64,000 nt of DNA from Cinclus cinclus. Taxonomy: Eukaryota > Chordata > Aves > Passeriformes > Cinclidae. How positions within the stretch are numbered: position 1 is the stretch's first letter; each line of letters opens with the position of its first letter. Both the position numbers and the translations under genes were made by a program. The notes under the pieces were generated by a model. It was not told the origin of the DNA, searched no databases, and worked only from the letters and a program-made list of their open reading frames with translations. Shown in pieces: positions 49,236 through 60,213 of the stretch. Location: assembly GCF_963662255.1 (NCBI RefSeq), contig NC_085046.1, forward strand, positions 135,575,392 to 135,639,391, given 5' to 3'.

Positions 49236-49715
49236 CAGCAGGGTTATCCTGTACATTTGTTCCACCTGCTCTGGTGTGGAGCTCCTCCATGGGGTGCAGG
49301 TGGATGTCCGTGGTCTTCCATGGGCTGGAAGGGCACAGTTGCCTCTCCATGGTCTGCACCATAGGCTGCAGGGAAATCTCAGCTCCAGTGCCTGGAGTCC
49401 CTCTTCCCCCTCCTTCTGCACTGACCTTGGGGTCTGCAGAGTTGTTCTCACATCATCTCACTCCATTCTGTGTCTGAAATCAAAACTGTGCCACCACTTC
49501 TTGATTTCTTCTTAAATCTGTTATCACATAGGTACTGCCATCATTTCATATTGGCCGAGCCTTGGCCAGTGGTAAGTTCATCTTTGGGGCCACCAGGGAC
49601 TATCTGTCTTGGGCACTAAAAAAGCTTCTAGCAGCTTCTAAAAAGACCCACCCCTATAGTATAGCCCCCCATGCTGCCAAAAACCTAATAGAAACCTAAT
49701 AGAAAGGTTAATACA
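49236..49715 (-). mobile_element. LTR fragment, minus orientation
   Basis: On the minus strand it can start TGTATTAACCTTTCTATTAG at 49715. It then has an internally duplicated AGGTTTCTATT motif, GGCCAAGGCTCGGCC, and a TATA-like AGATTTAAGAAG near 49513. After that it becomes GC-rich, with repeated CCATGG-containing units (plus-strand CTCCATGGGG, TTCCATGGGC, CTCCATGGTC). It stops at a 20-nt T run (49216-49235). The layout matches an avian ERV LTR I recognise; no family name is asserted. The minus ORF here is composition-driven. Confidence 0.55.
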
Positions 49716-49959
49716 TGTGTCTTCCCCGACATTAACAGATTTTACAATAAATATCCTTACCACAGAATAGGTGAAAACATTAAATATTAAAGAAAATTAA
49801 TAGCTCAATTTTACAAAAAGTTTCAGGGATAAGCACTTAAGTCCTCAAATATTTTAAGAAAATATAGAAGTAGCAGTTTCTCTGCAACTTAGCCTGACAC
49901 AAAACTGTTCATCACCTTAAGTGTTTTTTCATTATATCTACAGAAAAAAGTGAGGAAAG
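49716..49959. other. short AT-rich spacer, nothing recognised
   Basis: No gene or repeat is seen between the LTR and the (CTTTTT)n tract. Confidence 0.5.
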
Positions 49960-50253
49960 CTCTTTTTTTTCTTTTTCTTTTTCTTTTTCTTTTTCTTTTT
50001 CTTTTTCTTTTTCTTTTTCTTTTTCTTTTTCTTTTTCTTTTTCTTTTTCTTTTTTTTTCTTTTTCATCTTTTCATCTTTTTCTTTTTCTTTTTCTTTTTC
50101 TTTTTCTTTTTCATCTTTTCATCTTTTTCTTTTTCTTTTTCTTTTTCTTTTTCTTTTTCTTTTTCTTTTTCTTTTTCTTTTTCTTTTTCTTTTTCTTTTC
50201 TTTTTCATCTTTTCATCTTTTTCTTTTTCTTTTTCTTTTCTTTCTTTTTTTTT
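49960..50253. repeat. (CTTTTT)n array with CATCTTTTCATC interruptions
   Basis: The hexamer CTTTTT is repeated over about 290 nt. The interruption CATCTTTTCATC occurs three times, at 50065, 50112 and 50206. The spacings are 47 and 94 bp, which points to amplification of a 47-bp composite unit. The apparent Phe/Leu-rich ORF is an artefact. Confidence 0.95.
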
Positions 50254-51264
50254 AAGGAAAGTTTTGATATGCAGACAGGAAAAAATTTGCCACAATTCAA
50301 TTGCTGTGACGGAGGATTTAAAAAAAAAAAAAGAAACATTTATTTTTTGAGGCAGAATGAAAATGAGGAATGGCATTGATCTAATTAAACTGTAGGTGGA
50401 AGAACTATGTTATTGTGAAAGTAATATTAGAAAATCTTTTCTTCATACGGAAATTGGGAATAAAAGTTGGTGATTCTAATCTATGATGGACATGTTTGGT
50501 GTCAATGCAGAGAAAATAAAAGTAAACAGAACAGAGAGAAAGAAAGGAATGAAGCTTGTAGGATTATTATTCACAAGATACCTTTCCTGATTTCTTTCTG
50601 CAGACTTCCTGCATGGTGCTTCTCAAGACAGTTTCCTGTACTGGTTTTCCCATTTCCAGTAACGTTATATAAATTTTTCTCTTTGAATCTAAACCGTGCT
50701 CAGATATCTTTGAGTGCTTGTCTCTGTAGGATTAAACTGTCATATTAAAAGTTTCTTAGGTCAGTTTTAAAATACTTGCTATTAACTTGCATTACAGACA
50801 AAAATGTTTTGATTTAACCAGACACACATGATGTACAAAGTAGTGAAATAATTCCACTGTGGGTTGTTTTCTTTTGTGTGTTTTTTTTTTTTAGTATTTT
50901 AATTTCTTGTTATTTACACAAGGTCAGACAAAATCAGTCAGAGAGAGTAGAATTGTCCTGTAATGTATTCAGCTGCAAATCCTTGAGGTCAATCAGGATA
51001 TTAATTAATTTCTTTCAGATGTCTGTAGCGGCAAGTGCATTTGGTGAAAAATGCCTTAGCATTGTGGTTGATGGGAAAAGAGAAAAATAGAAGATAACTA
51101 TAAAAGGCCAAGAATTTCAACAGCAGCTCAAGTCTGCATTTACTGATGAAAGCAATGTTTTTTAAAACTTTGTGTAATTGTGTATTTTATGTCCTATTTT
51201 TATCTGTGATATACATAACAATTGGCAACACTATGTTGAAAGAACTGTCTAAGGTCCTAGAGTA
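50254..51264. other. no gene seen; AT-rich spacer
   Basis: No recognised element. Frames of up to 93 codons (50467-50748) have no recognisable domain. Confidence 0.5.
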
Positions 51265-52440
51265 ACAGAATTATAGGGTCATGGAATCATTAATGTATGA
51301 AAAGACTGTTCAAATCAGAGTACAGCTGTTAACCTAGCACTGCCAAGTCCACCACTAAACCCCATCCCATGTGCCACATCTACATTTCCTTTAAATATGT
51401 CCAGGGACGGAGACTCGCCAATTTCCTGAGCAGCTCGTTCTAATGAGCTTGGTAACTCTTTCTTGTAAATAATTTTTTCCTAATATCCAACCTAACCTCC
51501 CCTGGTGCAACTTTAGGCCATTTCCTCTTGTGTTGTCACATGTTAATTTGGGGCAGAGATGAACGCCCACCTCACTACAACCTTCTTTCATGTAGTTATA
51601 GATAGCAGGAAGATCTCTCCTGAGCCTCCTTTTCTCCAGGCTAAACAGACCCAGTTCCCTTTGTTGCTCCTTTTGTTTCAGACCATCCAATCAACTTCTT
51701 TTTCTTTGGACCTGCTCCAGCACCTCCATATGGTTCTTGAAGAGACACATGATCTCTTGAAGAGGGCCCAAAATTAAACATGGTATTAGAGGTACTGCTT
51801 CACCAGTAGCGAGTACAAGGGAACAATCACTACTCTGATCCTGCTGGCCACACTTTTTGTGACACAGGCCAGGATGTCATTGACCTCCTTGGCCACTGGG
51901 CACAGGCTGGGTTCAGCCAGCTGTCCAACACTCCCCGGTCTTTTCCCGCTGGGCCACTTTCCAACCACTTTGTCCCCGTCCTATAGCACTGCATGGGTTT
52001 ACTGTGACCCGAGTGCAGGATCTGGCACTTGGTCTTGATAAGTATCTTACTGTTGGCCTCTGGCCATGAATCCAGCCTCTCCATAATCTTCTGTAGAGCA
52101 CTTCTACCCTCCAGCACATCAACACTCCCACACAACTTCCTTTGATCTCCAAATAGACTGAGGATGTACTCAATTCCCTCATCCAGATCATTGATAAAGT
52201 TATTAAAGAGAGCTGGCCACAGTAAAGTGACCTTGAGAATTCATCACCTGCCAACTGAATTTAAGCCCATTCCCTACCACTGTCTAGGTTTGGCCATTCA
52301 ACCAGTTTTTTACCCAGCAAACAATACACCTGTGTAAACCATGAGCAGCCAGTTTCTCTTGGATAATGTTGTAGGAAAAGGCTTAACTAAAGCTCAGGCG
52401 AACAACATCCATGGCCTTTCCCCTATCATCTACATAGGTT
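51265..52440 (-). mobile_element. CR1 LINE, minus orientation, about 1.2 kb
   Basis: The plus strand begins GGGTCATGGAATCATTAATG, the complement of a CR1 3' end. It continues with TCCAGGGACGGAGACTCGCC, CTGAGCCTCCTTTTCTCCAGG, GGCCAGGATGTCATTGACC, then CCAGATCATTGATAAAGTTA and AACCAGTTTTTTACCCAGCA, all in the order of a CR1 read backwards. Minus frames carry polymerase-derived sequence with stops. Its 5' end is truncated near 52440. Confidence 0.9.
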
Positions 52441-53859
52441 ATGATGCAAGTGAAGGAATACAAGACTGGGGTAACAACAGAGACCTGGAAGCTATGGGCC
52501 AGATAATACCAGAGATGAAAAATGACTCTGGATTTACCAAAAGCTCATCCATAGTAAATTAGTGGTAACAATCTAAACTCAGAAGGCAGGAAAACCTCAT
52601 TTTTAGGGGCAATAAGAATAAAAAAATAAGTATTTAACACATATTACAAGCCATGTATATGATAAAGTTGAAAATAGCAGAGAGCTGCAAACTAATAGAC
52701 AAAAAAACATATTCATGAGGAGAGGTTAACAATGGACCTAAGTGAGAAAAGGACAAATAATCATCATTTACATCAGATGAAGAGAAAGAAGAAATTCTCA
52801 CCATGACAATGATTGCATTCCTGGGAAAGACATCAAGAGGCTCCCAGCTTGTCATAGTCATGCTCCACAACCTTTTATCAGTACACAGGAACAGTCCAAT
52901 GGTGAATGCAACAGAAAGGAAACATAAGACATACTAGGACAATAAACTTTTCAATGTAACAATGTTTAAGAGAGATATTTCATAGTAATTAAGTAATTCA
53001 GACTGTCAGTGTTAGCTAATACCATCATAACTGTTTTGATGAGGTTTTGATTAAACTGTTGAGATATTGTGTAAAGATAAATTGTAAAAATTTACTATAC
53101 GATAATACTTTGTGTTTTACTTTACACAAACAGAATTGCATATTCAGTTTCTGATCTCAGAATTTAGTTTTTTTCTTGACCTTCTCTATTCTTTGCAGTT
53201 AGTACTACTTAACCTTGAAGAAATGACAATAAAGGCAGATGAATTACAGCATGTCTCAAATATAACCAAAGGAAAGAGAGGAAACAAGTGGTTTAATTTT
53301 GGAAAAACTAATTTTTAAAATCAATGGCTTTGGAACTTGATATTACAGATCATCATTTTCAGGATAAAAGATAGTACTGTTCAGAAGATGATCAGGATAC
53401 TATTTTCATTATAATGTCAAGAACAACTCAATAGTTGCTCTTGTGAATATGAAAGGACTTAACGAGTGATTCTTTGCAAGAAATCTCTGATGATTGAGAG
53501 ATTAGAGCTCATAACTTAAATGTTTAATAGGTGATATTGACATATACATTAGTGTAGAATCACTAGAAATAATAACACACTGTATATTGTCTCCATTCAA
53601 TTTACATAAAGTATGAACAATATTAAAAACAGCTTTAAAAAGAACAAGATATTATTCAGCAATTATTATTAGTGAATATAATTATTATTATAGCAAATAT
53701 TGCTATGTTTCTGCACATCTGTATGACTACTGGAATTTTGTGGCATTTAATATGTTGGGAACTATGGAAATTTCTGGTGGGGAGAAAAATCAGAAGGATA
53801 GAAGTGATAAAACCACAGACTGAGATGAAGACAGTTTAATACATAATGTAAAAGCTGTG
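52441..53859. other. no gene seen; AT-rich spacer
   Basis: No recognised element. It could include decayed CR1 just after 52440, but I cannot match it. Confidence 0.45.
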
Positions 53860-54290
53860 CACATAAGCAAAACAAAGCAAGGAATTAATTCACTGCTTCC
53901 CCTGGGGAAGGCAGGTGTTCAGCCATTTCCAGGAAAGCTCTCATCACACAGAACAGTTACTTGGGAATATAAATGCCACCATTTCAAATGTCTCTCCTTT
54001 CCTGCCTTCTTCCCCCAGATATATGTACTGAGCATGATGCCATGTATTATGGGATATCCCTGTGGCCAGTTGGGGTCAGCTCTCCTGACTGTGTCCCCTC
54101 ACATCTTCTTGCACATCACCAGTGCCCCCACTGGTGGGCTGGGCTGAGAAGCAGAAAAGGTCTTGGTGATGTGCAAACACCACTCAGTAATAATTATCAA
54201 TACCGTCTTCAGCCCAAATCCAAACCACAGCCCCATAGTAGATACTGTGAAGAACGTGAAACCTCAACACATCTATTTTTACTGTCTCAG
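53860..54290 (-). mobile_element. ERV LTR fragment, minus orientation
   Basis: The plus strand carries TTCACTGCTTCCCCTGGGGA, CAGTTACTTGGGAATATAA, GGATATCCCTGTGGCCAGTT, GGGGTCAGCTCTCCTGACTG, and AAACCACAGCCCCATAGTAG followed by TACTGTGAAGAACG. This is the reverse complement of an LTR whose U3 starts with a TTTTCTTCATAGTA-type block, the same type of start as at 39650. The outer terminus is missing or mutated, and I see no duplication. Confidence 0.6.
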
Positions 54291-57200
54291 ATTAGTAGAA
54301 GATTATTTATTTTGAAACCCAGTTACAAAAACATAGACATAAATACATCAAACTGCTACAAGTGCTTATAATTAAATTAGAATGTGCAGAAGAGTAACTT
54401 TATATTTAAGCAAAATTTAGTTAACGGTCTTTAAGAAGTATCTGATTTCAGAATAGCTGACCTACTTGCTGCTGCACGTGCAGCCTGAAAACACTCGTGT
54501 GCCCCTGGTGTTGATAGCGCTATTAAACATAAAAATAATATACATCAAATATTTACTCCTGTTCTAATAAACAATTCAAGAATTACTCAGACTTAGCCCT
54601 AGAAATATAATTTTCAAGAAATACAGGGAAAAACAATCCTCTATTTGCTTTAAGCTAATTTTTAAATTGCCAGTTTACTTCTCTGTTTTAACTACAAAAC
54701 CTTTTTGTTATTAGAGGACTTAGTGTCACATGTCTGTGCTTTAAAGACTGAATAAGTTTGCGAAATTCATAGGATAGGGGAAGGATCTTGATCATATTTC
54801 ACAGCAATTTCAGCTAATATCCATGCCCTGAAGCAGGGCTTCCTTACCCAGTACGCAGGTCTTCTACTTTCTCAACAGTCCAGCTTGATGCTGCACAGTC
54901 ATCTCAGAAGCAATTCTTTAATCACATATTTGTGCAGACTCTTGGTCTGCCTAACATCCATTCTCAGAGACTGAGCTCACCCAACTACAGGCTCAGGAAT
55001 TGCATCTTTCCGGGTACAGGTCTTCTCTTGCTCTTCATTTCGTCCTTGTTGACATTTGGTAGTGGATTAAACACACTGGCATGAATTCACTGAGGAAACA
55101 CACATACTTCCAGATAATCCCAGCTCTTGGCATTTAGACCTCACATACTTGCACATACACCCTGACCTTGTCAATGCTGGCATACAAGCCTGTCAGTTCT
55201 GTGGTTTATGATGTCTCCAGCTGCCTGCATTCATACTTTTAAACACATTTTATATTGCATATATATTGACACCCCAGTCCCTCCATTTGTTAACACCAAG
55301 GCTATTTCACACTGTGAAAAAGTGCTGATTCTTTTTGGATGTCAATTAAAAAGGCATAACATCTTGCAAAGCAAATAGCTATTTATAAGATAATATTTAC
55401 AGATACTATTTGCAGAAAAATACAGATATTTATCATTAGCCCAGAAAGGATGACAGGTTGGTATAAAATCTTACATCACTTCTGATGCTGGGAACATGAA
55501 ATAAACCTTGGAGCATAGATTCTGATGCTTGGAACACCAGGATGATAAAATCTTGAGTGTACCTCTGATCAGGGCATGTTGCACAGAGCCTTTCTGTGAT
55601 GTGGTTTGTTTATTAAACTCACTAATATTCTGATGGGTCCTTGCTCACAAAACAGATCCATCAATCAGACATCAGTCAAATCTGGAATGTGGGCATAATT
55701 TTGAACGTTCCCTGTATTGGATGTTCCCCTGTATCCCTTTGAATGTATTGTCCCCACTGGATGATATTCTCAAATGTTCTTATAAAATATTGACATAATG
55801 AACAAATTCTTACAATATTTCAAGAGGAAAATACAATATTTAATGCATGCAGTTACGTTAAATGCATATTGTATATACATTGACTAATTATATAGTAATT
55901 ATGCATACAAAAGCTGCTTATACTGTTGATTGAATATACCTGGATTAATTAGTGGTCAGATGCTATCCATCACTTAGATATATGACTGGATTAGCCATGG
56001 ATCACTAACTGCTGTCTTCTAAGCTGAATACTAGACAGATCAACAAGACATATAACTTCAGGCCTCTCATCCAGTTCTTACCATTCACACAATTTGCAGC
56101 TGTCATATGTAGGGTAGAATGGGATTACAAAGAAAAAATACATTAATAAATACTAATAGTTCAAAAGATAAGACAGGCTGCTGCCCTCAGCTGTAGGGCT
56201 CTGTAAGACAGGTTGATTGGCTGACTGCAGACTCACAAAACATGAACCCTTTTAGGGCCGTTGTTCCCCTTTTACCATACTTGTTCACCTGAATATACTC
56301 AAATTTCCTCAAGTATCCAACAGTAAGTTTTATACAGTTCCAGAAGTCACAGAAAATAAACCAAAATACTCATGTAACTCTTGCTTCCCCCTCTTGTATG
56401 CGTGATGAATTTAGGCAAACCCTCTTCAAGATGTGCCTGACCTTCTCCCCTCAGTGGCTGATAGGTTCTCTGATCTTCTCTGATGTCCCTGTTGCCAGAC
56501 AATGATTGTGGGACTTTGAGTCTATGAGTCTGTGGACCTAATTAAACAGTTTCCTTTTTATTTGCTTTTGTGTTCTACTCAATAGTCCTTAAGCAGGTAA
56601 CTGAAAGAACCAGATATTTTGATATTTCTTATATCCTTACACTCTGGTCAACACCAAGTGTGCAAGCAGCTGTTGACCTGCAGAACCCTGTCACAATGCA
56701 AGATATTTCCCTTTGTCAACCGGATTGAGAAGAAAAATACCTGACCTGTCTACGTCCTATGCTGTCACAAATCACACTTAGAATGTTCAGTTAGGTTTAT
56801 TTACAACAGATTCAGATTTGATCTTTTCCTGTCAGGCCATTTGTTTTGCTATTTTCTAAATAAAATATATATATTTTAATAAAAAGCTGTCTGTCCTTGC
56901 AGTCAAAATCGTTGCTCCTCAGGTCTAAGGGATTTTTATGGACAGAGAGTTTCTTAATTGCACATTCAGAACCACAGCAGCATTGTAAAACCCCAAAGCA
57001 GACTGTCCTCTTGATCCTGCTGGTAGAAAAAATGAGTTAGTATAGATCTGTAGCAATGTTATTGTCTCTGAAATGTTGGGCTCATACTTAAAAATTTTAT
57101 CATCTGGATAAATTGTGTAGGAGATTTGAGGTTTTACTGTGGATATATAGCACTGCATTTTTTTAATACTTTAAATTGCTTTATTTGAAGTGTTTTGAAA

Positions 57201-59555
57201 TAGCAAATGCCTAACTGCATGAAAAAGGGACAATGTTAATGAGATGAGGCCAAAGTACTGAAATAGTAAACAAGAATGGTAAAAGAAATACCCTAAAGTA
57301 TTTGTGATGAATAGCCACAAGAGGAAGATCCAGTCCTGCTGTCATTTATAAGAATGAAATAATATCTTCTTAGGATTGGTAAATTCATGCCATATTTCAT
57401 ATATAATAATTGCAAAAGTATCCTTCCTGTACCGTAGTAACTAATAATCTGCAGTATTTTAATCTCAAGATGTAGTAAATATATTGAGAAATTTTTCACT
57501 CATTTCACACATTCAATTATTTGTTATGTCTCCTGATATTTTAGTGATTCCATTGCTTATGTTACCATTTGAAGAGTTTGGGATTTTTTTGTGAAAGAAA
57601 ATTTTTTGAGATCTCTGCATATAGCTGTAACCTCAGGCAAAATTAACATTGCAGAGGTATATGAAACCTTTTTGGTCTTTTAAGTATGTTACACAGCAAG
57701 ATGTGATGCTCCTGGGGAAATCTTAGGTCGATCTCTGCCTGTTATATATTTCTCTTAATTTTCTGCTCTTTCGTTGCAATACCTAGAAATTTTGATAGCT
57801 TAAATCCTTCATTTCAATCTTTTAAGCTGCTGATATATTTTCTTCAGGTGATTTCTTTAGTCACCATTTCTATCTTATGAGAGCTTTTTTGGTTTTTTTT
57901 TTTTGTACTTACGTGTTTGTTTACTACATGGAATGTTGGAATTTTAGAAATGTTGAAAATCTCCCACTAAAGCCTGTGGATGATATTAGCTGCTCTCCAA
58001 ACAGCCTCATTTAATTGTTTTTATAGTTAGGGCTGGTTCAATAGTTTTCCAGGCTAACTGCAGAAGCTTCACAAGCAGTGGAAGGAAAATGAAACCAGTG
58101 AGCAGCAAATGAGTGAAAGGAAAAAGTAACCAGTCCTATTTTCCATGTTTGCCAGCTGGGGCATGAGGAATCACGGGAAGATATATAGTGCTGTACAAAA
58201 TAGACTAAATTTTCTATATTCACCTTAGTGAATTCAGCCCATAACCTGTTAAACATCACTGTTAATTTCATGTTAGTTTGTTTTTCATAAAAGTGTACAC
58301 TATATAATGTAGTCCAATCCCCGATTCCTCACTACTCTTGGAAATTTCATTTTTCGAACTCTTTCTTTGACATATTTTTTAATGTTTTATTTTGTTTTTT
58401 TTCTGTCTCACACATTTAAATCAACCTTTCATAGGTGGGATCACCCTACTAAACTTCAGATAAATACTAGAAATATAGATTTTAGCAGCATTAATCATTA
58501 GTACTGAAAAAATAGAACAAATTAAAGAGGTATTATTTATTCTAGGACATTAAAATCTGAAGAATGTATTTAATTAACAAGAATAAAGTCTGAACAAGTC
58601 TTTCAATCTCCAGTGAGAGTTTTCTTTTCCTCTAATATATGTAACTCCTTAAATGGCATACAGAAACTAAAATTTTGTCATGATTGAATAAAGCAAAATT
58701 AAAGCAAAATAGTGTACTCTATTTGCAAAATGCCCATCTTGAATACTCCATCTGTCTTATCTCACATTATAAGTGTCTTTAGTTCAAAATTTTGTCTCTG
58801 ATAAAAAGGCGTGTTTCCACAGTCATTTCCATAAAGATTATTCAGGACAAAAGAAATAATATACTGTAGGTAAAGTTACTAATATTATAGTTCCAACTGA
58901 ATGATGTGAAACGTCAGTTCTCACATTAGAGCCATCAAAAACACTTATTCAGCAGTCCACTTCCTAAAACTTGTATATGTTGAAAAGTTACAGAAAAACT
59001 GGTAGATGATTAAACAGACAAATACCAAAGCCTTTGCTTATGCTTGATCAATATTAAAGGCCTGGATGTTATGGATAAATTATTAATTATGAGTTTTCCA
59101 TTAAGTGTTAGCAAAAATTTTGTAACTTGTTTTTGGCTAACAAAACATTAGACAATATTCCAGTAAAAGTGTGAGAAGATGTATATTATAATCTAGTACA
59201 AATAGAAGTTACTACCAAGGTGGTGATATTCTTCAAGATTATTTAAAAGACAGAAATATTGTTTAGGATATAATGAATCAAAGGTAAATTATTGGTTGTT
59301 GTACATAGTTCATTCTAAATATTCTATTAATTTTATATTGCAGATATTTGTCATGGGAAATTACTATTATCAATTCAATTACTTCAAGATCAGAGAAGTG
59401 ACAGTACATCAAAATTCAGAATTGAGTGAAAGTAGCAAGGGCAATTTTGATGTAAAGCCCAAATCATAAACACTGCCTCACAGAACCAAAGATGAATTGC
59501 TAATCACTAGCACAGCATAAAGAATGCAGCCAAATGAATACTGAAGGAACAGTGT
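54291..59555. other. no gene seen; possible unrecognised repeats at 54.8-56.7 kb
   Basis: Mostly AT-rich. Between about 54790 and 56700 the composition is more balanced, and features such as TTTATTAAACTCACTAATAT (the complement of an AATAAA-bearing stretch) and a near-duplicate TTCTGATGCTGGGAACATGA / TTCTGATGCTTGGAACACCA suggest degraded LTR or other transposon sequence. I cannot identify it. Confidence 0.35.
54471..54484. repeat. 14-bp perfect palindrome with an E-box core
   Basis: GCTGCACGTGCAGC is its own reverse complement and contains CACGTG. It could bind a bHLH factor; there is no supporting context. Confidence 0.6.
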
Positions 59556-59560
59556 CCAGG
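59556..59560. repeat. solo-LTR target-site duplication, left (CCAGG)
   Basis: Identical to 60209-60213 and directly before the LTR's TG. Confidence 0.85.
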
Positions 59561-60208
59561 TGTCTTAGTTTAGGGCAGATTTGGGAGGAAACCTCTGGAT
59601 GGGGTCCCACTAGGAAACAGATTCAAGCAGTCCCTCCCCCAACTGGTTTGGGGAAAATATTTCCTCGGAGAGAAGTGGAAAAAACCCTGTTTATTTAACA
59701 GGCAAAGCACTTCCCAGCACAAAAATGAACAATACTAAACACCAGAACCTCTCACCCCACTGAAGAGATGAAAAAATCAGCAGAGTCCCTTCTGTGGGGT
59801 GCAGCCCAGCTCACTCAGTCTGTTCTCAGTCCCTCCAGTCTGGGAAATGTCACAGCCCTGGCCATGCCTGGTGGGACACAAGTGTGAGCTCCCAGTGCTC
59901 TTCTGGGCTTTCAATTCCAAAAAAAAAGGAAAAAAAAAAAAAAAAAAAAAAGTCCAGGGAACTTCTTTGCCTCAGCTAGCCAGAAAAAAACTAACCAAGA
60001 GCAAAGGAGAGCTCTCTCCTGCTGTCCACTGCAGACAGCACAGTCTGTGTGAAGGATGTGGGGGAGCAAGCGCAGTCTCTGATAACAAACTGCACCTCTT
60101 CTCTCTCCCTTCGCTCCTGGAACCAGTCTTAAAGCTGTAGAACTCAATATTCAACATGAACAGAACAGACGACTGGGGACAGAAGCATCATAAACTCACC
60201 CCAAGACA
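59561..60208 (-). mobile_element. solo LTR, 648 bp, minus orientation
   Basis: The termini are TGTCTTAG and CCAAGACA, with the perfect inverted end TGTCTT/AAGACA. They are flanked by the exact 5-bp duplication CCAGG. On the minus strand a CTTTAAG promoter-like motif lies at 60133-60128 and an AATAAA signal at 59695-59690, so transcription would run leftwards. No internal viral sequence flanks it, so it most likely arose by LTR-LTR recombination. An A-rich run at 59920-59952 inside it looks like later microsatellite growth. It is a different family from the LTR at 9733-10432. Confidence 0.85.
59920..59952. repeat. poly(A) microsatellite inside the solo LTR
   Basis: An A run with a GG interruption near 59929-59930. 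It causes the artefactual Lys- or Phe-rich frames seen here. Confidence 0.85.
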
Positions 60209-60213
60209 CCAGG
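60209..60213. repeat. solo-LTR target-site duplication, right (CCAGG)
   Basis: It follows the terminal CA of the LTR and matches 59556-59560 in all five bases. Confidence 0.85.

Noticed and set aside
49950..50376. Phe/Leu-rich plus ORF and Lys/Glu/Arg-rich minus ORF
   Set aside because: Products of the (CTTTTT)n repeat.
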